The notes beneath the pieces are model-generated. The model was not told the origin of the DNA, searched no databases, and was given only the letters and a program-made list of their open reading frames with translations. A DNA stretch of 64,000 nt from IMG/VR virus record IMGVR_UViG_3300021087_000009, positions 1 to 64,000 of that record; one strand, given 5' to 3'. Each line of letters begins with the position of its first letter. Within the stretch, counting starts at the first letter, position 1. Below are positions 25,511 through 33,816 of this stretch, piece after piece. The DNA is from a virus. The translations under genes were made by a program, and so were the position numbers.

Positions 25511-27393
25511 TCTTCTTCTTCCGCCGCCTTGTTTGCATTGTCAATAAAGTCGTTCCATTTATCTACACTATCAACTTCTTCCATTGCTTCGTCTAATTCA
25601 GTAGTAATTGGTTCTAACTCGTCTTGCATTGTTTCTGATTCTGTTTTTACTTGCTTCATACTTTGGTAATCTCCTTCCCAAGGAAAGTCTTCAATCTTAC
25701 CATTAAGATATGCAATCTTTTGTGTTTTAATTGTATCTTTGGGATGGTCTTCTTTCCATCGTGCTTTAGCTTTCTTCCAATCTTCATCATTAGCATCTAG
25801 TTTTCTGATCTCTGATTTTGATAGCTTAGGTTGAAATACTGGCTCAGGTTCAGTTAATGGTAATTCTAGTTGTGTTTCTTCTTCATTAATTTTTTCTAGT
25901 GCTTCTTCGACTTCTTCTTTAGAAATGTTATGCTCATCAGTTTCTTCAGTTGTTGGTTCCATATCATATGCTACTTCATCTTCGTCAAATGAGTCTTGTT
26001 TTTCAGAAAAATCAAATTCCATTTGTCTAGGATCTACATAATTTTCTTCTTCTGGTTCGTCCAATGGTAATTCTAGTTGTTCAGGTTCATGACTTAAATT
26101 TTTAGGAAGCTCAAGGTATTCTTTCTCTTCTTTATCATCAGTTATTGGTGTATCGTACATCCAATCCTGGTCTGAGATCTGTGGAAAGGAATTAGAATCG
26201 TCCTTTGGGTCGTCATCTGGATCTGGACCTTCATCATCGGGTCCTTCGTCATTAGGATCGTCATCCTTAGGATCTGGACTTAGAAGAAGTTTTTCTTTTC
26301 TAAATTGGAATGTATATTGACTTGCTATTAGTAATAGTACTGCTAATGGATCGAATACAAATATTATAACAATAATAACCCAACGAACAGCTCTTTCTAA
26401 TAAATCTGCATCAGATTCTTGTCCGTAAATAAATTCAGCAATATATTTAATAGGTCCTACGTCTGCTTCTAATTGTCTAAATTGTTTTTCAAAAACTGCT
26501 TTTTCTTCTCTAGCATTATCTACTTTAACTTGCTCTTTGTCTATAAATGCTTCTAAGTCTGTTATACGTCCGTCAATGTCTTCTGTTTTTGCGTTAGCTT
26601 GACTACGAAGTTTTTGGATACGATCATTAATAGATTTAATCTCTTCTGCATAACGAGAATCAATCGCTATTAATGTTTCATTTAATCTTTTATTAATATT
26701 TCGAATTTCACGTTGGGCTGAACTGGCAACAGATAATTCATTTGCTTTAGCTTCTTCTACTGCTTTATCATACTGATCGCCGCCACCAAATGTTGAATCT
26801 TCTAGTCTATCTTTTGCGGCCTTAATATCTTGGAATTTACGTAATTGAGCTTGTTTTAGTCTTTCATTTTGGAGTTCAATTTCTGTTGCTGTAACTTTTT
26901 TAGCTGAGTCCTTTTCTTCATTAATTCTTTTATATAGTTTATCTAATTCTGCTTGTTCTTTTTCAATTAACGTATCTACCCGAATATCTTCGCCTTTCAT
27001 TAAGCGATCAATTTCGTCAGTCCAGCGAGTTACTTTTGCTTGTGAACGTATTAGTTTATCGTTGATTGTTTCAATTTGAGCTGTTTGCTCTATGCTCATG
27101 CTTGTTTGTTCAATATGGGCTTTGGATAGATAACCAAAGATACCCATTGAAGTAATGAACATTAAAATAACTACGGCAATAGCAAGATAAGTTTTTAACC
27201 ACCAAACTGCTTGATCCCAATAACGATGAAGCCAAACAGCAGTAACTAGTTTACCAACTTCTAATGATACACCCATGATAATAATGGGTACGACAGCCGC
27301 CGCAAAAATTGCCGCCAATCCGGCGACACTATAGTAAATTGCTACTGCACTAATCGTTAATGCAGACAAGAATGTTAGAATTGCTAAAAACAT
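25411..27393 (-). CDS. Large membrane/coiled-coil structural protein (possible -1 frameshift extension)
   Basis: 660 aa. Three N-terminal membrane spans (residues ~1-100), a long coiled coil (~110-330), another span (~345-370: VRWVIIVIIFVFDPLAVLLL) and a very acidic tail. It may be a virion or envelope protein. Near the 3' end the coding strand has ten A (25499-25508) containing A AAA AAG in frame, the dnaX-type slippery heptamer. A -1 shift would replace the last residues and extend the protein to a stop at 25331, filling the gap to the next gene. The leader carries alternative hairpins (27399-27429). Confidence 0.75.
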   Translation of the reverse strand: MFLAILTFLSALTISAVAIYYSVAGLAAIFAAAVVPIIIMGVSLEVGKLVTAVWLHRYWDQAVWWLKTYLAIAVVILMFITSMGIFGYLSKAHIEQTSMSIEQTAQIETINDKLIRSQAKVTRWTDEIDRLMKGEDIRVDTLIEKEQAELDKLYKRINEEKDSAKKVTATEIELQNERLKQAQLRKFQDIKAAKDRLEDSTFGGGDQYDKAVEEAKANELSVASSAQREIRNINKRLNETLIAIDSRYAEEIKSINDRIQKLRSQANAKTEDIDGRITDLEAFIDKEQVKVDNAREEKAVFEKQFRQLEADVGPIKYIAEFIYGQESDADLLERAVRWVIIVIIFVFDPLAVLLLIASQYTFQFRKEKLLLSPDPKDDDPNDEGPDDEGPDPDDDPKDDSNSFPQISDQDWMYDTPITDDKEEKEYLELPKNLSHEPEQLELPLDEPEEENYVDPRQMEFDFSEKQDSFDEDEVAYDMEPTTEETDEHNISKEEVEEALEKINEEETQLELPLTEPEPVFQPKLSKSEIRKLDANDEDWKKAKARWKEDHPKDTIKTQKIAYLNGKIEDFPWEGDYQSMKQVKTESETMQDELEPITTELDEAMEEVDSVDKWNDFIDNANKAAEEEDQKKKFESTNYYTKVSNKQTKQTTRELPEDTQK

Positions 27394-27398
27394 TTGTT

Positions 27399-27429
27399 CT
27401 CCCTATACTACTAGGGAGACCACTCTCCC
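27399..27429 (-). promoter_or_regulatory. Alternative-hairpin leader over the ribosome-binding site
   Basis: On the minus strand GGGAG, CTCCC and GGGAG follow one another, the last being the ribosome-binding site 5 nt before the ATG. The central CTCCC can pair with the upstream GGGAG (freeing the site) or with the downstream TAGGGAG (hiding it; 7 bp CTCCCTA/TAGGGAG). Confidence 0.5.
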
Positions 27430-27437
27430 CAATACTA

Positions 27438-27444
27438 TATTTAT
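27438..27444 (-). promoter_or_regulatory. Late-type promoter element
   Basis: ATAAATA followed by TAGTATT on the minus strand. It would start the short structured leader of the 660-aa gene. Confidence 0.6.
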
Positions 27445-27475
27445 CTGTGGGATTAAACGTAATAATATGGTTAGA

Positions 27476-27925
27476 TTACTGTTTAATAAACCGCCAGCCT
27501 CTATGTCCTGTTTCTTTACACGCTGTTTCCTTAAAATCACGCATTTTACCCTTGTATTGTAGTCTAGATAGTACAGTTCTACAATATCCACTCCCCATTG
27601 GAAATGTTGACATAACTGTTATTGTACCAGTTGTTCCTGTGTTGTTATTATACCAATTAGATGATTCACCGTTGTCAATATTATCTAAGGCAAAGTAGAT
27701 AGCTTGTTCTTGTTGCTGTCTATCTTCATCAGGTAGTCTGTACCATTGCCATTTAGTAAAATTGGCTATAAGACCTACATAGCTATCAGCTGGTTGATAT
27801 GTTGATTGTACACTAGAAACTGTACTTGTACTAGTATCGTACGTTCTTTTAGAACCACCGCTTGTACAAGCAGTCAAACTAGTTATGATAAGGAGACTGC
27901 ACAATATACCATCGCGAAGTTTCAT
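27476..27925 (-). CDS. Lipoprotein, 17-kDa surface-antigen-like
   Basis: 149 aa. The signal peptide ends in the lipobox LTAC (Cys20). The C-terminal half, ALDNIDNGESSNWYNNNTGT...GYCRTVLSRL...ACKETGHRGWRF, resembles the outer-membrane 17-kDa surface antigen/glycine-zipper-type lipoproteins of alphaproteobacteria. First of three adjacent lipoprotein genes; overlaps the next by 47 nt. It may modify the host outer membrane. Confidence 0.72.
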   Translation of the reverse strand: MKLRDGILCSLLIITSLTACTSGGSKRTYDTSTSTVSSVQSTYQPADSYVGLIANFTKWQWYRLPDEDRQQQEQAIYFALDNIDNGESSNWYNNNTGTTGTITVMSTFPMGSGYCRTVLSRLQYKGKMRDFKETACKETGHRGWRFIKQ

Positions 27926-28238
27926 AGTCTTTTCCTTTCATTAAACAGGCGTATCCTATCCGATCAACACTTCGTCCACCCAATTGTGAAGTATATATAA
28001 ACGATCGACATTGTTTTCCTACACCCATTTTAGGTGGTAGAAGTTTTTTAACTGCATTATCAGTACATTTAGTTACTTGCACTGAATCCAACTTGCCGTT
28101 CTTTTCAACTATAACTTTATCGTTTTCACAATATTGGTGACCAGCTTCTTCTAGTGTAAGTTTTTTAGTAGAGCTACACGCATTTACTAAAATACATACC
28201 GTACTGATGAGTAGTAATTTATAAAATGGGTTGTCCAT
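27879..28238 (-). CDS. Lipoprotein
   Basis: 119 aa from the ATG at 28238 (GGAG site 8 nt upstream; a TTG four codons earlier lacks support). The lipobox is VNAC. The mature part has four further Cys (QYCENDK, TKCTDN, KQCRSF, YACLMK), suggesting two disulfides in the periplasm. No family recognised; it overlaps the surface-antigen-like gene. Confidence 0.68.
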   Translation of the reverse strand: MDNPFYKLLLISTVCILVNACSSTKKLTLEEAGHQYCENDKVIVEKNGKLDSVQVTKCTDNAVKKLLPPKMGVGKQCRSFIYTSQLGGRSVDRIGYACLMKGKDYETSRWYIVQSPYHN

Positions 28239-28292
28239 TATAAACTCCAATTAAAGTTAGAATTATATTATGAAATAGATAAGAGTCTAACA

Positions 28293-28850
28293 TTAGTCTA
28301 TGCTTTTAGCTGACTTGTTAATACTATTAGTATCTATTTTGGTACTCTTAGCCTTAGCTTCAGTTACCAACGAATCAATAATACTCTTCTCAACTTTAAC
28401 CATTACAAAATAATGATATACACCATTTCTTTTATATAAGTAGCCGTCGTTTTGAGAGTAGTGTCTTACTGCGGTATCGGTAATTTTGTTAACGATAAGC
28501 ATCTGACTTTGAGTTGAACTTGTTAGTGATTCCTCACTACCAGCATCGTTATACTCAATAGTAGTTCGCTTGTTAACTTCACCGTTAATTCGATCAGCAA
28601 TTTTGGTTTTTGCTATTTGTGTAGCTTTATCATAAGCCGCTTCTTTAAAGCCACTTACTGATCCACCACAAGCATAGTAGTAATCTTTACTCCACCAAAA
28701 ATAACCTTCTGATCCGGTGTCTTTACAGTTCATGTACCAATTTGGTACAACATCGTTTTCACGTTCTACAACGTGTGTTACTGTACTACAGGCAGAAATG
28801 GTTAATGCTAATGCACCACACATTAATGCTGTTTTTAGATTGCCTTTCAT
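28293..28850 (-). CDS. LPP20-like lipoprotein
   Basis: 185 aa from the ATG at 28850, supported by a GGAGG site. The lipobox is ISAC. The LPP20-type core is visible: ACGGSVSGFKEAAYDKATQI, TQSQMLIVNKITDTAVRHYS, and VYHYFVMVKVEKSIID. Two sigma70-type promoters in tandem (28886-28914 and 28986-29014) suggest strong early expression. Confidence 0.75.
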   Translation of the reverse strand: MKGNLKTALMCGALALTISACSTVTHVVERENDVVPNWYMNCKDTGSEGYFWWSKDYYYACGGSVSGFKEAAYDKATQIAKTKIADRINGEVNKRTTIEYNDAGSEESLTSSTQSQMLIVNKITDTAVRHYSQNDGYLYKRNGVYHYFVMVKVEKSIIDSLVTEAKAKSTKIDTNSINKSAKSID

Positions 28851-28885
28851 TTTAGCCTCCATAAGGTAGTTTTCATTATGTAAAC

Positions 28886-28914
28886 ATTATAACAAACATT
28901 TTTCCAAAGGTCAA
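28886..28914 (-). promoter_or_regulatory. Sigma70-type promoter, proximal
   Basis: TTGACC, 17 nt, TATAAT on the minus strand, about 35 nt upstream of the LPP20-like start. Confidence 0.8.
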
Positions 28915-28985
28915 GCATAAAATAAAAAAAGGTTTACCAAAATATTGGATATTGGTATGGTTGTCATAACTTTCATCATGTAAGT

Positions 28986-29014
28986 ATAATACACTATACT
29001 TAGATAGAAGTCAA
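28986..29014 (-). promoter_or_regulatory. Sigma70-type promoter, distal
   Basis: TTGACT, 17 nt, TATTAT on the minus strand, overlapping the 3' end of the desaturase gene. It lies in tandem with the proximal promoter. Confidence 0.68.
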
Positions 29015-29809
29015 CCTTCGTTTCGCCAATTTCAAACAACTAAATTTTTCAAGTATTTTAATAACAATAAAGGTAGGATCAATTTCAAATGCTTTAACTC
29101 TGTTATTAGCACGTTTTGGATCTGCATGATGATTATTATGCCAACCTTCGCCATAACTTAATATTGCACTCCACCAACAGTTTGTAGATCTATCAAAATC
29201 TAATTTAAAGTTTTTATATCCAAATATATGACAAGCACTATTAACAAACCAAGTAGAATGGTAAACTAATACTAAGCGAACAAATATTCCCCATACTACC
29301 CAAGATACTCCACCAAGTAGATAAAAAAGAATTGCCAATCCGATTTGTAATGATATAAATTGTTTTTCTAAAAATTGATAATAACGGTTACCACTTATGT
29401 CTCTAGCAAATTTAGTTATTCTCGCAGGATGATCAAATTTATGTTGAGTATAGCACATCCACCCTATGTGTGACCACCAAAAGCCTTCACTAGCATTATG
29501 TGGATCCATTAAAGTATCTGATCCTCCATGATGCATTCTATGATGAGCTACCCACTTAATTGGACCATTTTGACAAGCCAATGTTCCAATAGTTATAATA
29601 ATATAATCTAACCATTTTGGAAGTATTACTGCTCGGTGTGTTAAGTATCGATGAAATCCTAAACATATTCCAACTGAAGCTGTGAGCCAATGCATAAAGA
29701 TCATTAAGGCTACTGCACTCCAACAGAAAGTACTAGGAATAAAGGCTAAAAGTGCGCCTAGGTGAATGAATATAAAAAATGCTATTACAGTCTTATTTGA
29801 TCTTCGCAT
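29000..29809 (-). CDS. Fatty-acid (acyl-lipid/acyl-CoA) desaturase
   Basis: 269 aa. All three His boxes of membrane desaturases are intact: HRYLTH, HHRMHH and HNNHH (in GEGWHNNHHADPKR). About four membrane spans. It would insert a double bond into acyl chains, probably delta-9, altering host membrane fluidity or supplying lipids. It overlaps no neighbour but lies 3 nt after the cell-wall hydrolase, so the two share a transcript. Confidence 0.92.
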   Translation of the reverse strand: MRRSNKTVIAFFIFIHLGALLAFIPSTFCWSAVALMIFMHWLTASVGICLGFHRYLTHRAVILPKWLDYIIITIGTLACQNGPIKWVAHHRMHHGGSDTLMDPHNASEGFWWSHIGWMCYTQHKFDHPARITKFARDISGNRYYQFLEKQFISLQIGLAILFYLLGGVSWVVWGIFVRLVLVYHSTWFVNSACHIFGYKNFKLDFDRSTNCWWSAILSYGEGWHNNHHADPKRANNRVKAFEIDPTFIVIKILEKFSCLKLAKRRLTSI

Positions 29810-29812
29810 ATA

Positions 29813-30370
29813 TTAATTTTGGCGATAGAAAAGATGCAATCCTATTCGGCCTTTTTTCTCAAAACGTTTATTCCATTCAGGATGAACGTATGGTGCGTGA
29901 TAATGTGTTGCATTATCGCTTATACCTCGTAGATAACCTTTGGTAAAGATTTTGTATGCAAGTTCTTGAATGTTACGCCAGTCTTTACCATCCTTGTTAA
30001 GAATGATATCTGGTTTGCCATCACACCACCAACTGAACTGGCACATATTACGAACAGGATTATATACCCGTTCTTCGTCCGAAACTTCTTTACCTTTAGT
30101 CCTCCAACTTTCTTGTGTTAGACCTTGTCTAACAACTTCACAGATTGTATTGGGAAACCTAGTATCAGCTACTCTATTAAGTACCACGTCGGCAACTGCC
30201 GCTCTACCGGCAAGGTTATCCGGGTGTGACTCCCAATAAATGTTTTCTGCTAAACAATATAGTTCTGGCTCTTGTTCTTGTGTATATAACTCTGCGGCAT
30301 ACACGTTGCTAACTAACAATGTAGCAATAAACAAAAAACCTACGCATAGTTTTTTAAGACATAGTTTCAT
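29813..30370 (-). CDS. Secreted cell-wall hydrolase (SleB/CwlJ family), candidate endolysin
   Basis: 185 aa with a signal peptide (SNVYAAEL). The SleB-type hydrolase domain shows CLAENIYWES, AGRAAVADVVLNRVADTRFP, CQFSWWCDGKP and NATHYHAPYVHPEW, with Glu42 in AENIYWES as the likely catalytic acid. The family cleaves peptidoglycan. Export by its own signal peptide means holin-independent (SAR/Sec-type) lysis is possible. Confidence 0.87.
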   Translation of the reverse strand: MKLCLKKLCVGFLFIATLLVSNVYAAELYTQEQEPELYCLAENIYWESHPDNLAGRAAVADVVLNRVADTRFPNTICEVVRQGLTQESWRTKGKEVSDEERVYNPVRNMCQFSWWCDGKPDIILNKDGKDWRNIQELAYKIFTKGYLRGISDNATHYHAPYVHPEWNKRFEKKGRIGLHLFYRQN

Positions 30371-30446
30371 GTTAATGTCCTTTATTCTATCTAGACGATT
30401 GTATTTAATTGGTTTTTTAGTAAAATTTATATGCTAATATAAAGCA

Positions 30447-30770
30447 CTAACTGTCAAAATCGGTATACAAGCTATATTTTGCTGTTAATTCCTGAAGTAA
30501 CCCAGGTTGTGCCTTTATTGGCTTAATGGTTACAAGATATCTAACAGGCAGTTGATGCCAATATCCTTTAAGTGTTTTACAGTTAGGAGCTTCAGAGTGA
30601 TTATAAAATGCCCCTAATGCTGTTCTAATATAACCATGCGGGAAATTTTTATTAGCAATGTGTACAATACCGAGAACTGTATTTGCCTCAAAGTCTTTTG
30701 TTGCGAATAAGCCTAAGCCTTGTACATCTGAAGAACTAATTGTTAAGCCATCCGGCAACGGTCTATACAT
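30447..30770 (-). CDS. SET-domain-like protein
   Basis: 107 aa. GLGLFATKDFEANTVLGIVH followed by GAFYNHSEAPNCKT matches the SET-domain core (GxG start and N-H-S/C). Short phage versions are known in marine T4-like phages. It may methylate a protein lysine; the substrate is unknown. Confidence 0.78.
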   Translation of the reverse strand: MYRPLPDGLTISSSDVQGLGLFATKDFEANTVLGIVHIANKNFPHGYIRTALGAFYNHSEAPNCKTLKGYWHQLPVRYLVTIKPIKAQPGLLQELTAKYSLYTDFDS

Positions 30771-30772
30771 AT

Positions 30773-31222
30773 TTACAATACTACTTTTTTTTCTTTTATT
30801 AATCGTTCTCTATTATTTAAATGTTCTTGTTCAACGTCATCTTTATTCTGGCCATGATATGCAACTGCATAGCCTTCTAAAATCATAATTTCGGACGCTT
30901 TAGTTTGCCTATCTTCCGGCGTATAATGGACTATAAAATCTCCTAAAATACGGCCAAACTTTCCTTTAGCATCTTCGCCATCTCTTGCTATTTGGGTTTT
31001 TAATATCTGTGCTGATCCAACTGGAAGCATATCTTTTAATCGCTTCTTAGATGCTAATCCAAATTTCTTTTCAACTTTGTCACGTGTTCGTGATTCAGGT
31101 GTGTCAATGCCCATCATTCGAACTCGTTCTTTATGCATCCATATTCCAAATCCTAAATCAATATCAACGTCGACAGTATCACCGTCGATGATTCTTAATA
31201 TTTTACACTTATATTCGTACAT
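30773..31222 (-). CDS. Staphylococcal-nuclease-like (SNase) endonuclease
   Basis: 149 aa. CKILRIIDGDTVDVDIDLGF, RVRMMGIDTPESR and GKFGRILGDFIV match the thermonuclease fold; Asp in IDGDT, Arg in RVRMMGID and Arg in KFGRILG are the usual catalytic positions. No signal peptide, so it acts in the cytoplasm. It could degrade host DNA. A late-type TATAAATA element lies at about 31257-31264. Confidence 0.88.
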   Translation of the reverse strand: MYEYKCKILRIIDGDTVDVDIDLGFGIWMHKERVRMMGIDTPESRTRDKVEKKFGLASKKRLKDMLPVGSAQILKTQIARDGEDAKGKFGRILGDFIVHYTPEDRQTKASEIMILEGYAVAYHGQNKDDVEQEHLNNRERLIKEKKVVL

Positions 31223-31273
31223 GCTAAGTTAACCTTTCGTTTTATAAACTACTCAGTTATTTATAGCTATATG

Positions 31274-31726
31274 TCACCATTTTCGTTTTGCATCATTATC
31301 CTGTGTAAAGAAGATATTACGAATGTTATGTTGTGCTATAGCTTTCATACAACCTTTACAGGGTTTAGCTAGGCCTCTAACCCACTTATTCTTTTTGTCT
31401 CGCTTTACTCTCAGAATATATAAGTCGCACTTTGCAAGTTGTTCTTTTGATAGTAATTTTAATGCTTTATTAAATGCATCTATCTCAGCATGGAGGAATA
31501 TCGATTCTTTATTGTTACCATATTCCTCCATAATAGGGTGTGTCTTATAACTGTTTGTTCCAACAGTAATAATAGTTTTCTTATAAACAATAGCACAAGC
31601 TAATTTAAAACGCCCCTTAAGGCCAGGACTATCGATAGCATGTTGTTCTAGAATATCAAATATTCGTTGTGTAGGATTACGACGACCTTGTTCTGTAATC
31701 ACACCAATCGGTAAATTGTGTAGCAT
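31274..31726 (-). CDS. Cytidine/deoxycytidylate-type deaminase
   Basis: 150 aa. HAE at residues 79-81 and PCKGC about 40 residues later form the zinc site. It differs from the dCMP deaminase at 9196 in length and in spacing. The substrate may be a free nucleotide or another base-bearing molecule; I cannot decide. Confidence 0.8.
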   Translation of the reverse strand: MLHNLPIGVITEQGRRNPTQRIFDILEQHAIDSPGLKGRFKLACAIVYKKTIITVGTNSYKTHPIMEEYGNNKESIFLHAEIDAFNKALKLLSKEQLAKCDLYILRVKRDKKNKWVRGLAKPCKGCMKAIAQHNIRNIFFTQDNDAKRKW

Positions 31727-31745
31727 GAAGTTCCTTTATGTTACT

Positions 31746-31815
31746 TGGTGGAGCATGATGGAATCGAACCACCTAATCAAACGTGCGACACTCGATCACT
31801 CCCAGATGATGCCCC
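31746..31815 (-). tRNA. Degenerate tRNA-like gene, identity uncertain
   Basis: Minus strand, 70 nt with encoded CCA. Acceptor stem GGGGCAT/ATGCTCC and T-arm GGTGG-TTCGATT-CCATC are good. The D-arm is reduced to ATC-TGGGAGT-GAT. The anticodon stem is weak (CGAGT/GTTTG, three G-U pairs) and closes GTCGCAC; a strict reading gives anticodon CGC (Ala). It is about 6 nt shorter than usual, so it may be a decayed tRNA or a specialised tRNA-like RNA. Confidence 0.5.
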
Positions 31816-32408
31816 TATACAAGTTCCCCATCGAAAAGTTCTTGAAACTTGGCTGATTTTGATAGTAAGTATTTCACTTTTGGATTTTTCTTTTCCATTT
31901 TCTTATCTGTCATAGTTGCTAGTTCTTTAAAGCTATCACATCTAAAATTTTCAAAACTGCAATAGTCATCACGTCCTATATTATATCTTGAACGCATACG
32001 TTCTTGTAATCTATCTTTTGTTAGGTATCCTTTTTCAAGTCGATTCTCTCTACCAACTTTAGTAACATAAAAATAATCTAGTCTATCAGTTATCTCATTG
32101 TAGACTACAATTCTTAAACTTCCAATCTTGTGTTCTATTTTATTAAGAGTAAATTGTGCATCATGTTTACGTAGTGTACAAGTTTTAGCATCTGACTTAT
32201 CCTTATCATCAAAGTCATATCCAATTGCATCAACCCATTTATATCCACCTACATTTGCCATTGCAAGTTCTACTAAGTGTTCTACATTATATGCATTAGG
32301 ATAGGCTAAGGCATTTTTTTTATTAGCCTTAGTTGGAAAAAAATCTGGTAGATATTGGAATAGTATTTCGTTTAAGATTCTATACTGCTTACCTTTGTTA
32401 GTATCCAT
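31815..32408 (-). CDS. Hypothetical protein, possible nuclease fold
   Basis: 197 aa. The central part, AIGYDFDDKDKSDAKTCTLR followed by KIGSLRIVVYNEITDRLDYF, has the D...SDAKT and beta-strand order of some restriction-endonuclease-like folds. The C-terminus is helical and Lys-rich. It has its own consensus promoter, so it is expressed early. No family is recognised with confidence. Confidence 0.58.
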   Translation of the reverse strand: MDTNKGKQYRILNEILFQYLPDFFPTKANKKNALAYPNAYNVEHLVELAMANVGGYKWVDAIGYDFDDKDKSDAKTCTLRKHDAQFTLNKIEHKIGSLRIVVYNEITDRLDYFYVTKVGRENRLEKGYLTKDRLQERMRSRYNIGRDDYCSFENFRCDSFKELATMTDKKMEKKNPKVKYLLSKSAKFQELFDGELV

Positions 32409-32448
32409 TATATCCTCGCCTGATATTATTAAAGTACGTTAGAATACA

Positions 32449-32477
32449 ATTATACAACAACAAAGAAGTTGTGTCAA
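32449..32477 (-). promoter_or_regulatory. Perfect consensus sigma70 promoter
   Basis: TTGACA, 17 nt, TATAAT on the minus strand upstream of the gene starting at 32408. It lies just beyond the tmRNA terminator. Confidence 0.88.
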
Positions 32478-32496
32478 GCATTTTTTTTAAAAAAGT

Positions 32497-32848
<352 letters not shown>

Positions 32849-32854
32849 ATGTTA

Positions 32855-32883
32855 TTTATAACACATATTAATAGTAAGGTCAA
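32855..32883 (-). promoter_or_regulatory. Sigma70-type promoter for tmRNA
   Basis: TTGACC, 17 nt, TATAAA on the minus strand; the start would fall at about 32848, just before the acceptor piece. Confidence 0.8.
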
Positions 32884-32983
32884 TAACCGGTATATTCAAA
32901 GAGTTTTGTTAAGATGTTAAATATTATTAGTACATTTAATTTGTACTAGCACATTATATTAACAATCAATTTTGGAGATAGCG

Positions 32984-33061
32984 ATGAAATGGAATAAACC
33001 ACAAATCGCAGAAGTATCAGTTGGCTTAGAAATCAACTGCTATGCTTGTGCAGAAATATAA
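32984..33061 (+). CDS. pqqA: PqqA-like precursor peptide
   Basis: 25 aa. It begins MKWNKPQ and carries GLEINCYACAEI. PqqA peptides have a Trp/Lys/Pro start and a conserved E-x-x-x-Y whose Glu and Tyr are joined to make pyrroloquinoline quinone; here Glu16-Ile-Asn-Cys-Tyr20 fits that spacing and position. A GGAG site lies 6 nt upstream and a strong terminator follows, so it is a monocistronic unit. No pqqB-E gene is in the window, so host enzymes or another use would be needed. It differs from canonical PqqA by two Cys near the Tyr. Confidence 0.72.
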   Translation: MKWNKPQIAEVSVGLEINCYACAEI

Positions 33062-33073
33062 ATTAATAAGATT

Positions 33074-33099
33074 GGGTCAAACTTTGTTTGGCCCTTTTT
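33074..33099 (+). terminator. Terminator after the PqqA-like gene
   Basis: Stem GGGTCAAAC/GTTTGGCCC (9 pairs including one G-U) with a 3-nt loop, followed by TTTTT. It overlaps the 3' end of the convergent 53-aa gene and could act in both directions. Confidence 0.88.
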
Positions 33100-33259
33100 A
33101 GTTTAAAATTGGTACGCCGTAGATTGCAAGATATATAATTCCTGCCAGAAGAGTAATATCAGCTATTATACTCCAAAGTATATAAGCCTTAAACATCCAG
33201 GGAACTAAAGGTTTCACTTTGTTCAATTTTCCTTTACACCATACTCGCAGGCTCTTCAT
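33098..33259 (-). CDS. Small membrane protein (53 aa)
   Basis: Begins MKSLRVWCKGKLNKVKPLVP, a basic N-terminal part, followed by one or two hydrophobic segments (YILWSIIADITLLAGIIYLA). An AGGAGG site precedes the ATG. Another short frame on the same strand (33234-33320, about 28 codons, with a GGAGG site) overlaps its start. Function unknown. Confidence 0.62.
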   Translation of the reverse strand: MKSLRVWCKGKLNKVKPLVPWMFKAYILWSIIADITLLAGIIYLAIYGVPILN

Positions 33260-33395
33260 TTTGAGCCTCCTGTTGGCTTGAGATTGTTACTATATCCATA
33301 ATATTCTCCAAGTTGTACATCTATTTCCTCCACTATTTATGCCAATGTGGATAACTACATGATTAGAAAGGTCATTATGACTATATTTAGGATTT

Positions 33396-33806
33396 ATGGA
33401 GAATAATCTATTAATCCACAAACATTTAATTATTCGAGCAGAAGTTAATAACCCTCCGACTGACATAACTGTCCTTACACAATGGATGAAGGACTTTATA
33501 GTATCTATTAATATGCGAATTATGATGGGTCCGTATGTTGCATATTGTAATGAACCTGGTAACAGAGGAATAACAGGAATTGCTGTTATAGAAACCTCAC
33601 ATATTGCTATGCATGTATGGGACGAACCGGCACCAGCTTTAATGCAACTAGACGTATATTCGTGTGCTGATTTTGATCCTTACAAAATAGCAGAGAAGAT
33701 TAAACAAGATTTTAATGTAGTAAAAATTGATTATAAATTTCTAAACAGAGAAACAGGACTTAAACCGATTAGGTTAAAGAAGGACAATATATCATTAATA
33801 AAATAA
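33396..33806 (+). CDS. speD: S-adenosylmethionine decarboxylase
   Basis: 136 aa, the length of the small bacterial class. IETSHIAMHVWDEP contains the Ser68 expected to become the pyruvoyl group, with His69 next to it, followed by ALMQLDVYSC. The residue before Ser68 is Thr rather than the usual Glu or Lys. It makes decarboxylated SAM for spermidine synthesis, useful for DNA packaging. Confidence 0.88.
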   Translation: MENNLLIHKHLIIRAEVNNPPTDITVLTQWMKDFIVSINMRIMMGPYVAYCNEPGNRGITGIAVIETSHIAMHVWDEPAPALMQLDVYSCADFDPYKIAEKIKQDFNVVKIDYKFLNRETGLKPIRLKKDNISLIK

Positions 33807-33816
33807 ACGAGGAACA

